From Acidihalobacter_A sp037381185 (lineage in GTDB: Bacteria > Pseudomonadota > Gammaproteobacteria > DSM-5130 > Acidihalobacteraceae): a DNA stretch of 64,000 nt. Below, piece by piece: positions 33,992 to 42,184 of the stretch. The position numbers and the translations under genes are program-made. Position 1 is the first letter of the stretch. Each line of letters begins with the position of its first letter. Where the stretch lies: the NCBI RefSeq assembly GCF_037381185.1, contig NZ_JARRQY010000031.1, forward strand, positions 1 through 64,000, read 5' to 3'. The notes beneath the pieces are model-generated. The model had not been told where the DNA came from and did no database searches. It saw only the letters and a list, made by a program, of their open reading frames with translations.

Positions 33992-35559
33992 TCACCGCAC
34001 CTTCACCGCCATCATTTCCTCGCCATCATCGTCGACCAGGTGCACCGCGCAGGCGATGCAGGGGTCGAAGCTGTGGATCGTGCGCAGGATCTCCAGTGGC
34101 TGCTGAGTATCGGACATCTGAGTGCCCTTGAGCGCCGCTTCGTAGGGGCCGTCCAGGCCGCCGACGTCGCGCGGGCCGGCGTTCCAGGTGCTTGGAACCA
34201 CCGCCTGGTAGTTGTCGATGAGGCCATCCTTGATCACGATCCAGTGACCCAGCGCGCCGCGCGGCGCTTCCATGAAGCCGACGCCCTTGGCCGTGGACGG
34301 CCAGGATGTCGGGTCCCATTTGGCTTCGTTGAAGGTGCGCAGGTCGCCGGCCTTGATGTTGGCGATGAGCTGGTCGTACCAGCCACGCATCTGGTCGACG
34401 ATGAGCTTGGATTCCAGCGTGCGCGCGGCGGTACGCCCCAAGGTGGAGTACAGGCCCTGCACCGGCAGGTCGAGCGTGCGCAAGGCGCCGTCGACCAGGC
34501 CACGGGTGGCTTCGTTGCCGCTGGCGTAGAGCATCAGCACGCGTGCCAGTGGGCCGACCTCGACCGGTTTGCCCTTCCAGCGCGGCGACTTCAGCCAGGA
34601 GTAGCTCGCATCGACGTCCAGGTGTTCGTAGGGCGGGGGGGGCTCGGATCGTTGATGCTCTTGGACGGGAACTCGCCGTAGGTCATGAAGTTGCCGATGC
34701 CTTCGCCGCGCGTGGCCCAGTCCTTGTAGAAACCGGCGATGGCCAGCGTGTCGGGTAGATAGACCTGGTCGACGAACTGCTGCATGCGTTCGATGACGTT
34801 GGCGACCTCGGCCAGGCCGACCATGTTGACGGCGGTCGCACCAGCGGTGGCGCCAGTGGCCTGAGCGTCCACGCTGATGGCGCAGGGCACGCCGCCGACG
34901 ACGAAGTTGGGGTGCGGGTTCTTGCCGCCGAAGATGGTGTGCAGTTTGACCACTTCGCGTTGCCAGGCGAGTGCGTCGAGGTAGTGGGCGACGGCCATGA
35001 GGTTGGCTTCGGGCGGAAGTTTGTAGGCCGGGTGGCCCCAGTATCCGTTGGCGAAGATGCCCAACTGGCCCGATTCGACCAGTCCTTTGACCTTTTTCTG
35101 CACGTCGGCGAAGTGCCCGGGCGAGGACATCGCGTAGCTGCTCAGCGACTGCGCGAGTTCGGCAGTCTTGCGTGGATCGGCCTTGAGCGCGGAGACCACG
35201 TCCACCCAGTCCAGCGCGTGCAGATGGTAGAAATGCATGACGTGATCGTGCACGAACTGAGCGGCGATCATGAGATTGCGGATCAGCTCGGCGTTGTGCG
35301 GGATCGGGTAGGCGAGGGCATTCTCCACCGAACGCACAGAGGCGATACCGTGCACCAGCGTGCATACGCCGCAGATGCGCTGGGCGAAGGCCCAGGCTTC
35401 GCGCGGGTCGCGCCCGCGCAGGATGATTTCGATCCCGCGCACCATGGTGCCGCTGCTGGAGGCGCGGGTGATCAGGCCGCTGTCGTCGGTTTCGGCCTCG
35501 ATGCGCAGGTGTCCCTCGATGCGGGTGATGGGGTCTACCACGACGGTTTGTTGCGCCAC
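33992..35559 (-). CDS. hynL: Isp-type [NiFe]-hydrogenase large subunit, frameshifted in a C8 tract
   Basis: This catalytic subunit binds the NiFe site. The L1 motif RICGVCTLVHG is near residue 62. The C-terminal L2 motif is DPCIACAVH, followed by a 15-residue maturation peptide (LVDDDGEEMMAVKVR). The reading frame breaks at eight consecutive C (minus strand; 34642-34635): the upstream frame runs to about residue 322 in nonsense, while the correct continuation (PPYEHLDVDASYSWLK) is in another frame. Nine C would give one 522-residue protein. The break is a real mutation, phase-variable slippage or a sequencing error. hynL is the last gene of hynD-hupH'-hynS-isp1-isp2-hynL. Confidence 0.85.
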
Positions 35560-35560
35560 G

Positions 35561-36922
35561 TCAGCTCTCCTCGTCGATTAAGTTGTCCGCCACGGCTTCC
35601 AGCAGGCTGTGCGCGGTCTTGTCCCAGTGGAAGTGCGCCTGTCCGTCGTCGAAGGTTTGACGGCAGTTGGAGCAGCTCGTGACCAGCATGTCCGCGCCGG
35701 TCTTTTCGACCTGCTGCATCTTGATCTGAAACGCCTTGTAGCGCAGCGCGTCGGCTCGATGGATGGTGATGACGCCGCCTCCTCCGCCGCAACACCAGTT
35801 CATGCCGCGGTTTTCCTCCATCTCGTGAATCTCCGCGCCCAGGGCTTCGAGCACGATGCGCGGCGCTTCGATCGCCCCTCCACGCCGCACTATCTGGCAG
35901 GGATCGTGGAAGGTGACGCTGGTGCCGAGTCCCTTCTTCACGCGGATGCTGCCGTCGGCGACGTGTTCGCCGAGGAACTCCGAGATGTGACGCACCTTGA
36001 AGGGTAGCGGCTTGCCGTAGAGGTTGGCGCCGGCCCAGCGCATGGCGCTGTAGGCGTGGCCGCATTCGGGCAGCAGCAGGATCTTGGCCTTGCACGCGAT
36101 GGCCGCTTCAATGAGCTTCATGCTCATGTCCTTCTGCCAGTCCGCGTTGCCCGACAGCAGGCCGAAGTTGGTGGCTTCGTAGCCATCAGTGCGGAAGGTC
36201 CAGCTCAGGCCCATGTGATTGAGTACCTTGGCCACGGCCGCCATCGATTCGGGGTATTTCTGGATCTCGATGGAGGACATTGTCACCAGCACCTCGGCTT
36301 CGTCGAGGTTCATGTGCATGTCGACGTCGTGTTCGTCGCCCATCCACTCGACGCGGTCCTCGAACACCTGCGCGGTAGCGCCCAGCGGGCTGCCCTCGCG
36401 CTCGGCGCGTTCGGCTACGGCCCACAGCTCGTGCGGCACCAGCCCGGCCTTGTGCATGCCGTGGCGGGCGAGGCCGACCAGCGATGCGATGTCGATGCCC
36501 ATGGGACAGATCATGGTGCAACGCCCGCACATGGTGCAGGAGTCGTACAGCAGCTCCTGCCATTCCTCGAGTTCTTCGACGGTGACCTTGCGCTTGAGGT
36601 TGAGCGCACGCATGAACGGCGCGAAGGGGCCGACCTCGCGCTTGTAGGCCTGCTTGAAGGGCTCGATCTTCCAGATCGGCGTGTATTTGGGATCGCCGGT
36701 CTGCACGTAGAAGTGGCAGGCTTCGGCGCACATGCCGCAGTGAATGCAGGATTCCATGTAGGTCGCGGCGACGGCGCCGAAGTCGCGCACGAAGCTGCGC
36801 ATGGCGATGTCGATGCGCTCCGGATCGGGGATGTCGCCCTGCACGTCGTAGCGCTGTCCGGGCTTCTCGACGCTGAGCCGCGGGCTCTCGGTGTCCAGGG
36901 GGGGAAGCGTGGCCTCGCTCAT
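35561..36922 (-). CDS. isp2: Isp2: HdrD-like iron-sulfur electron-transfer protein of the hydrogenase
   Basis: This 453-residue protein resembles the heterodisulfide reductase HdrD/DsrK type. It has two 4Fe-4S ferredoxin motifs (CIHCGMCAEAC near residue 60 and CTMCGRCTMICPMG near 128). Two CCG-type cysteine-rich modules follow (HDPCQIVRRGG with NWCCGGGGG, and SCSNCR near the end). It lies between isp1 and hynL, as in the Isp1-Isp2 hydrogenases of Thiocapsa and Acidithiobacillus. With Isp1 it is thought to pass electrons between periplasmic HynSL and the membrane or cytoplasm. It overlaps isp1 by 4 bp. Confidence 0.9.
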   Translation of the reverse strand: MSEATLPPLDTESPRLSVEKPGQRYDVQGDIPDPERIDIAMRSFVRDFGAVAATYMESCIHCGMCAEACHFYVQTGDPKYTPIWKIEPFKQAYKREVGPFAPFMRALNLKRKVTVEELEEWQELLYDSCTMCGRCTMICPMGIDIASLVGLARHGMHKAGLVPHELWAVAERAEREGSPLGATAQVFEDRVEWMGDEHDVDMHMNLDEAEVLVTMSSIEIQKYPESMAAVAKVLNHMGLSWTFRTDGYEATNFGLLSGNADWQKDMSMKLIEAAIACKAKILLLPECGHAYSAMRWAGANLYGKPLPFKVRHISEFLGEHVADGSIRVKKGLGTSVTFHDPCQIVRRGGAIEAPRIVLEALGAEIHEMEENRGMNWCCGGGGGVITIHRADALRYKAFQIKMQQVEKTGADMLVTSCSNCRQTFDDGQAHFHWDKTAHSLLEAVADNLIDEES

Positions 36923-37572
36923 GTGCTGGCTCCTTTGCGTGCGAACAGGGCGCCGGTGGTGCCGCGGGAGACGAAGATCATGACGGTGTGGAACAGCTTG
37001 CCGAACGGCATCCAGATCAGCAGCAGGCAGATGCTGAGGATGTGGATCGCGAGCAGGGTCTCATAGCGCGCGCCCAGATGAGCCACGGCCAGCAGGCCGG
37101 TGACGACCGGAGCGGTGGTCACGAGCCAGCTGAAGTAGTCGTCGAAATTCGACAGCATGCGCAGCACCGGGTTGCTCACGCGGCGGATGAGAACCGCGAT
37201 CAGGGCGGCGACGGTGATCGCCCCGCTCAGGTAGATCAGGCTGTTCGGCAGGCCGGGCCAGTCGAGTCCGGTCAAGCTGCGGATGAACAGGATGTGCGGC
37301 ACGAAGCCGAAGATGACGATGACCAGGCCGATGTGAAACACGTAGCCGATGATCTGGCCGAAGGCGGTGGTGGCCCAGAACTCGCGCTTGGGCACGGACC
37401 GGGTGGCGATGAGTTTCAGCGCGCCGCGCCAGGTTCCGGTGTGGCGTGGCTCGCTGTGGTCGGGTTTGCGGCGCAGCAACAGGATGCCCGTCAGGCGCCA
37501 GAGCATGCCGACGGCGAAGATGATCAGCGACCATTGCAGCGCGGGGCCGCGGGCGAAGGTGAGTAGATCCAT
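36919..37572 (-). CDS. isp1: Isp1: membrane cytochrome b subunit (NarI-like)
   Basis: This 217-residue protein has about five hydrophobic helices and conserved histidines suited to heme b ligation (IGYVFHIGLVIVIFGFVPH, LLAIHILSICLL, FHTVMIFV), resembling the nitrate reductase gamma/DsrM type. The ATG at 37572 overlaps the hynS stop (TGATG), which fixes the start; upstream in-frame sequence is hynS shadow. It is the membrane anchor and heme conduit of the Isp-type hydrogenase, with Isp2 as partner. Confidence 0.9.
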   Translation of the reverse strand: MDLLTFARGPALQWSLIIFAVGMLWRLTGILLLRRKPDHSEPRHTGTWRGALKLIATRSVPKREFWATTAFGQIIGYVFHIGLVIVIFGFVPHILFIRSLTGLDWPGLPNSLIYLSGAITVAALIAVLIRRVSNPVLRMLSNFDDYFSWLVTTAPVVTGLLAVAHLGARYETLLAIHILSICLLLIWMPFGKLFHTVMIFVSRGTTGALFARKGAST

Positions 37573-38645
37573 CACTTGGTCTCCTTCTTCTGGTGAGCGT
37601 CCTGGCGATGGCGGGCGGCCATGGCCGCGGCGCCGCCGATGGCGATGCCGGCCACGGCTGCGGTGCCCAGTTCGGCGGCCATGTTTCCATGCCAGAGTCC
37701 GGCGGACAGCGGCTTGTAGAGGTCGCCACGGTCCCAGAAGCCCGGTTCGGAGCAGCCGAAGCAGCCGTGGCCGGACTGGATGGGGAAGCTGGTGCCGCCG
37801 TTCCATTTCACCGTGGCGCAGGCGTTGTAGGTGGTCGGTCCCTTGCAGCCGAGTTCGTACAGACACCAGCCGTTGCGCGCGCCCTCGTCGTCGAAGGTCT
37901 TGGCGAACTTGCCCTGGTCGTAGAACGGCCGGCGATAGCAGCGGTCGTGGATGGTGTTGCCGTAGAAGGCGATCGGCCGCTTGAGCTGATCGAGTTCGGG
38001 CAGCTTGCCGAAGGTGAGAAAATGCGCCAGCGTGCCGGTGATGACGGCGGGGATCGGTGGGCAGCCGGGCACGTTGATCACCGGCTTGTCGGTGACGATG
38101 TCGCTGACCATGGTGGCCCCGGTTGGGTTGGGGTTCGCGATCGGCAGGCCGCCGAAGGCGGCGCAGGTGCCGACGGCGACCACCGCGGCGGCGCCCTTGG
38201 CGGTTTCCCGAATCGAATCCAGGGCGGATTTGCCGGCCGCGGTGCAGTAGCCGTTGTTGGCGTTGGGAATGGCGCCGTCGACGATCATCAGGTACTTGCC
38301 CCAGTTCGCCTTCATCGCCGCTTCGCGCGCCTGCTCGGCCTGGAAGCCGGCGGCGGCCTGCAGGGTGTCGTCATAGTCCAGCGACATGACGTTGAACATC
38401 AGGTTCTCGAGCGTCGGCGAGAACGAGCGGGTCAGCGATTCGAGGCAGCCGGTGCATTCCTGGTAGGACATGTAGATCACCGACGGCCGCCGCTTGCCGG
38501 GCAGCTCGCTGGCCATGGCCAGCGCCGCGCTGGGCGGCAGCGCCAGCGCGGAAGCCATGGCGGTGCAGAACTTGAGGAAAGCGCGTCGGCTGATGCCTTG
38601 GCTCTGCAGGTGTTGTCCGATCGTGTATTCGTCGTGTTCGGCCAT
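37572..38645 (-). CDS. hynS: Isp-type [NiFe]-hydrogenase small subunit
   Basis: This 357-residue iron-sulfur subunit has a twin-arginine signal (SRRAFLKFC, 19-27), so the enzyme is exported to the periplasmic side. The proximal-cluster motif is ECTGCLES (Cys64/67) and the later position reads GTCAAFGG. The two extra cysteines of O2-tolerant enzymes are therefore absent, and a standard 4Fe-4S proximal cluster is expected. The medial and distal cluster motifs are visible (CYRRPFYDQGKF, GCKGPTTYNAC, GHGCFGCSEPGFWD). A hydrophobic C-terminal helix (AAVAGIAIGGAAAMAA) may anchor it. ATG 38645 follows AGAGGA. Confidence 0.95.
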   Translation of the reverse strand: MAEHDEYTIGQHLQSQGISRRAFLKFCTAMASALALPPSAALAMASELPGKRRPSVIYMSYQECTGCLESLTRSFSPTLENLMFNVMSLDYDDTLQAAAGFQAEQAREAAMKANWGKYLMIVDGAIPNANNGYCTAAGKSALDSIRETAKGAAAVVAVGTCAAFGGLPIANPNPTGATMVSDIVTDKPVINVPGCPPIPAVITGTLAHFLTFGKLPELDQLKRPIAFYGNTIHDRCYRRPFYDQGKFAKTFDDEGARNGWCLYELGCKGPTTYNACATVKWNGGTSFPIQSGHGCFGCSEPGFWDRGDLYKPLSAGLWHGNMAAELGTAAVAGIAIGGAAAMAARHRQDAHQKKETK

Positions 38646-38666
38646 CACGGATCCTCTGCTTCGGTG

Positions 38667-39092
38667 TCAGACGGTGGTGGTGTCGGAATCGATGAGTCTG
38701 TGCAGGCGTTCGAGGCCGTTGCCGACGTCCGCCGGATGACTGGTGAGCATCGCCGGCTGCAGGCATATCTCGATGAGTTCGGCCACGGTGTCACCGCTTT
38801 CGTCGCGGTGCTGGCTCCACCACACACCGGGAAACGCGGTTTCGTGGATTTCGGCCTCGCCCAGAGTCTCGACGCGGGCGCTGATTTCGCCCCGTCCCAG
38901 CGCATTGCGCAGCGCCTCGCGCTCGCCGGGCATCAGCGGCAGCCCGCGCAGGTCGATAGAACTGCCTTCTCCGTCCTCGAGCAGGGCCACGAGATGGGTG
39001 GCGATTTCGTTCAGCAGAGCCTGGACGTTGGGCGTGGGCGAGTTGTCGAGTCGCGGGTCGTAGACGCTGACGGCAATGTCCTCAAGCGGCAT
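38667..39092 (-). CDS. Short HupH/HyaF-like hydrogenase accessory protein
   Basis: This 141-residue protein corresponds to one HupH C-terminal-type module: IDLRGLPLMPGEREALRNAL, then GEISARVETLG, then FPGVWWSQH, closely paralleling the LLNQVLGEGEVSIRL / FAGVWRVSH block of full HupH at 52 kb. Full HupH proteins are about 280 residues, so this is a half-length version dedicated to the hyn operon. HupH-type proteins help mature the small subunit. It overlaps the protease gene by 11 bp and precedes hynS by 21 bp. Confidence 0.75.
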   Translation of the reverse strand: MPLEDIAVSVYDPRLDNSPTPNVQALLNEIATHLVALLEDGEGSSIDLRGLPLMPGEREALRNALGRGEISARVETLGEAEIHETAFPGVWWSQHRDESGDTVAELIEICLQPAMLTSHPADVGNGLERLHRLIDSDTTTV

Positions 39093-39564
39093 CGGGCTGT
39101 TCCCAGCGGCGAATCAGCTCAAGAGCCAGCGTGCAGGCGGCTCCGATGCCGCGCATACCGGCCGGCGTAGGCGCGTCGGCCCACTCGACGAACTCGGGTT
39201 GAATGCCGATCAGAACACGCTGCTCAGGCAGGCGGCCGGCGAGGCAGGCGATGGCCAGCAGGTCCGCCAGGCTGACCTCGTGCACGCTGCGTTTACCACC
39301 GGTCCCGACGTAGCGGTCCATCTCCTCGCCCTCGAAGACCTGCACGCTGCCGGGAGCGTCGCGCAGTTCGGCTGCGTCGATGACGATGAGTCTGTTGCTG
39401 TCCTCGATCGGGCCGGCGAGGGTGAAACTGAGCGTTCCGCCGTCGAGGCAGCGCACGTTCCCGGCTCCGGCCAACGCCTGCTCGACGCGCTGCACGGCGT
39501 ATATGCCGACGCCTTCGTCGCCGAGCAAGGTGTTGCCAAGACCGAGCACGAGGGTATGGCTCAT
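39082..39564 (-). CDS. hynD: Hydrogenase maturation endopeptidase for HynL
   Basis: This 160-residue protease of the HyaD/HupD/HycI family trims the C-terminal peptide of the Ni-loaded large subunit. It shows LVLGLGNTLLGDEGVG (Ni-sensing Glu/Asp region), LIVIDAAELRDAPGSV and the conserved His in SVHEVSLADLLAIA. The ATG at 39564 is chosen since the family begins just before LVLGLGN; an in-frame extension of 15 residues is unlikely. It leads the hyn operon, and its target is presumably HynL. Confidence 0.9.
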   Translation of the reverse strand: MSHTLVLGLGNTLLGDEGVGIYAVQRVEQALAGAGNVRCLDGGTLSFTLAGPIEDSNRLIVIDAAELRDAPGSVQVFEGEEMDRYVGTGGKRSVHEVSLADLLAIACLAGRLPEQRVLIGIQPEFVEWADAPTPAGMRGIGAACTLALELIRRWEQPDAA

Positions 39565-39805
39565 AGCGGACAGGCCCCCTGGCTTTGTATGAATTCTTGA
39601 GGCCGGCACCGACGTTTGGTGGCGGGGTGCCGGATTGCGCCTTATGCCGATTCACACAGATTCATAGCACCAATGAGCGCAAGAATACAGCGGGGGGCCG
39701 CGGCGGCGAGGCGAAGTTTCGGTCCGCTTGACCTGGATCAGTGTCGCGCGCGACCCGTCGGCGGCGACAAGGGGCAACCGTTCCCCGCACTGCAGCGCAG
39801 CGGGT

Positions 39806-41065
39806 TCATGCGGTTTGCGTGGCCGCTTCCGTGGGGTCGGGTTCCAGCCGCTGGCGCCGGCGCAGCTCGGGGAACAACAGCATCCATAGCCCGACGACGG
39901 CCAGCGTGCCGAGCCCGCCGATCACGATCGCCGGCACTGCGCCGACCCAGGCAGCCAGCAGGCCCGACTCGAATTCGCCGAGCTGGTTGGAGGTGTTGAT
40001 GAAGACGGCGTTGACCGCGCTGACCCGCCCGCGCATGGGGTCGGGCGTTTCCAGCTGCAGCAGTGCGCCGCGGATCACCACGCTGACCATGTCGAAGGCG
40101 CCCAGCGCGGCCAGGGCCGCCAGCGACAGCCACAGAGCGCTGGACAGCGCGAACAGCAGCGTGCCCACGCCGAAGCCGGCGACCGAGGCGAACATGATCG
40201 CGCCCACGCGCCGCTGCAGGCCATGGCGCGACAGCCAGAGCGATATCGCCAGCGCGCCGACCGCCGGCGCCGCCCGCAGCAGCCCCAGTCCCCACGGTCC
40301 GGTATGCAGAATGTCGCGGGCGAAGATCGGCAGCAGCGCGGTCGCTCCGCCCAGCAGTACCGCGAACAGGTCCAGGGAGATGACGCCCAGCACGACCGGG
40401 CGTGCACGGATGAAGGCGATGCCGGCGAACAGCGTCTGCAGCGTCGCCGGTTCTCGTCGCGGCGGGGTGTGATCGTAGCGCACCGCGGCCAGCAGCACGA
40501 CTGCGACCAGATACAGCAGGGCCGCTGCCGCATAGACGGCATCGGGTCCGGCGACGTAGAGAAAACCGCCGAGCGCCGGCCCGGTGATCATGGCCAGCTG
40601 AAACGCGCTGGCGTTCACCGCCGTAGCCCTGGGCAGCACCGACTCGGGGACCAGCCCCGGCAGCATCGCCTTGCGGGCCGGAAAAGCCAGCGCCCGGCCG
40701 ACGCCGATCAGGAACACCAGCGCCAGAATCACGCGCTCGTCCAGCCATCCGGCGACACCGCCCAGCGCAAGCAGGACGATCGCCAGCAGTTCCAGGGCCT
40801 GACACAGCGCGACCACGCGCCGCCGGTCGAACTGGTCGGCGATATGGCCGGCCGGAAGCGCCAGCAGCAGCGCCGGAACGAACTGCACCAGACCGACCAG
40901 GCCGAGATCGAAAGCGCGGCCGGTCAGGGCGTAAACCTGCCAGCCCACCGCCACGGACAGCATCTGGAAACCCAGGCCTGCGGCCAGCCGGGCACCCCAG
41001 AAACGCACGAAAGCGGGATAGGCCCACGGCGAAGCGGGGGCGGACGTTGCAATGTCGTCGGTCAT
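39806..41065 (-). CDS. MFS transporter (EntS/multidrug-like)
   Basis: This 419-residue polytopic protein of the major facilitator superfamily has about 11-12 hydrophobic helices and the loop 2-3 signature GHIADQFDRRRVVALCQ. It is closest in feel to the EntS/MFS_3 exporters (FQMLSVAVGWQVYALTGRAFDLGLVGLVQFVPALLLALPAG). The ATG at 41065 is 28 bp after hypE on the same strand, so it may be in the hyp transcript. The substrate is unknown; a link to hydrogenase or metal metabolism is only positional. Confidence 0.85.
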   Translation of the reverse strand: MTDDIATSAPASPWAYPAFVRFWGARLAAGLGFQMLSVAVGWQVYALTGRAFDLGLVGLVQFVPALLLALPAGHIADQFDRRRVVALCQALELLAIVLLALGGVAGWLDERVILALVFLIGVGRALAFPARKAMLPGLVPESVLPRATAVNASAFQLAMITGPALGGFLYVAGPDAVYAAAALLYLVAVVLLAAVRYDHTPPRREPATLQTLFAGIAFIRARPVVLGVISLDLFAVLLGGATALLPIFARDILHTGPWGLGLLRAAPAVGALAISLWLSRHGLQRRVGAIMFASVAGFGVGTLLFALSSALWLSLAALAALGAFDMVSVVIRGALLQLETPDPMRGRVSAVNAVFINTSNQLGEFESGLLAAWVGAVPAIVIGGLGTLAVVGLWMLLFPELRRRQRLEPDPTEAATQTA

Positions 41066-41093
41066 TCGGGAGGGGCGGGAGTGAGGCCGCGCC

Positions 41094-42101
41094 TCAACAA
41101 ATGCGCGGCAAGGGGTCGTCCTCAAGCTCTTCCAGTATACGTTCTCCGCCCAGGTTCGTGTGCAACACGACGCGAGGGTTCGTCCCATCGGCCACTGTTC
41201 CGATGATGGCCGCATCTTCGCCGGACGGCAGGGAGCGCCATGCCGCCAGCGCCTGCTCGGCGGCTTCGGGAGATAGCGCCGCAACCACGCGGCCCTCGCA
41301 GGCGAGGTAGAGCGGATCGTAGCCCAGGATTTCGCAGACCGAGCGTACCGTGTCGCGCACAGGCAGGCTCTCTTCCTCGAGCCGCACTCCGTAGCCGGTT
41401 GCCCGGACGATCTCGTTCGCCACGGTCGCGAGGCCGCCGCGGGTCGGATCGCGCATGAAGCGCAGCCCGTCGAGACCGAGCAGGGCTTCGGTCAGCGGCA
41501 GCACGGTGGCGGCATCCGAGCGCAGTTCGCCGCGCAGGCCGAACTGTTCGCGCGCCAGCATGACCGCCACGCCGTGGTCGCCTACCGGGCCGCTGACCAG
41601 CAGCCGATCGCCCGGGCGGATCTCTCCCATGCCCAGGCGCATGCCTGGCTTGCGTACGCCGACGCCGGTGGTCGCCAGATAGAGGCCGCCGCCCTCGCCA
41701 CGGCGCAGTACCTTGGTGTCGCCTGCGGCCACCGCCACGCCGGCTTCCTGTGCCGCGCGAGCGAGGCTGGCGACGATGCGATCCAGCGCGGCGATCTCGA
41801 AGCCCTCCTCGACGAAGACGTTAAGCGTCAGGTATTGGGGACGGGCGCCGGAGACGGCCAGATCGTTGACAGTACCGTGCACGGCCAAGGCGCCAATGTC
41901 GCCGCCGGGAAACTCCAGCGGCTGTACGGTGAAGCCGTCCGTGGTCACCATGACGTCGCCGGCCGGCAGCGGCACGTGCACGGCGTCCGCGCCAACGTCG
42001 AGGCGCGGATTGGCCAAGTGGCGCGCGAATAACTCCTCGATCAGTTCGCGCATGTAGCGTCCGCCGTTGCCATGGGCGAGCGAGACGTGGGTGTCCTGCA
42101 T
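41094..42101 (-). CDS. hypE: Hydrogenase maturation protein HypE
   Basis: HypE dehydrates the C-terminal thiocarboxamide to thiocyanate, providing the CN ligands of the NiFe site. The 335-residue protein has the AIR synthase-like ATP site (VMVTTDGFTVQPLEFPGG, HGTVNDLAVSGA, AGDTKVL, RDPTRGGLATVANEI) and ends with the diagnostic PRIC, whose Cys receives the carbamoyl group from HypF. It is separated from hypF by an unusually AT-rich 83-bp spacer, so it may have its own promoter. Confidence 0.96.
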   Translation of the reverse strand: MQDTHVSLAHGNGGRYMRELIEELFARHLANPRLDVGADAVHVPLPAGDVMVTTDGFTVQPLEFPGGDIGALAVHGTVNDLAVSGARPQYLTLNVFVEEGFEIAALDRIVASLARAAQEAGVAVAAGDTKVLRRGEGGGLYLATTGVGVRKPGMRLGMGEIRPGDRLLVSGPVGDHGVAVMLAREQFGLRGELRSDAATVLPLTEALLGLDGLRFMRDPTRGGLATVANEIVRATGYGVRLEEESLPVRDTVRSVCEILGYDPLYLACEGRVVAALSPEAAEQALAAWRSLPSGEDAAIIGTVADGTNPRVVLHTNLGGERILEELEDDPLPRIC

Positions 42102-42184
42102 GTTAATGTCCTTTGATCAGTTATTGAGATATTTATGTAACTAATTGTTTTGTTTTCTTTTGTGTTTCGACTTTCAGATCGTTT
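42102..42184 (-). promoter_or_regulatory. AT-rich spacer before hypE, possible promoter
   Basis: This 83-bp gap is far more AT-rich than its surroundings (long runs such as TTGTTTTGTTTTCTTTTGTG on the plus strand). On the minus strand it supplies TACATAAAT-like -10 candidates and AAAGGA as the hypE ribosome site. No defined operator is recognised. Confidence 0.35.

Noticed and set aside
37593..39170. A 525-codon plus-strand frame across hynS and hupH'
   Set aside because: It is antisense to hynS, whose motifs are unambiguous; an artefact of high GC.
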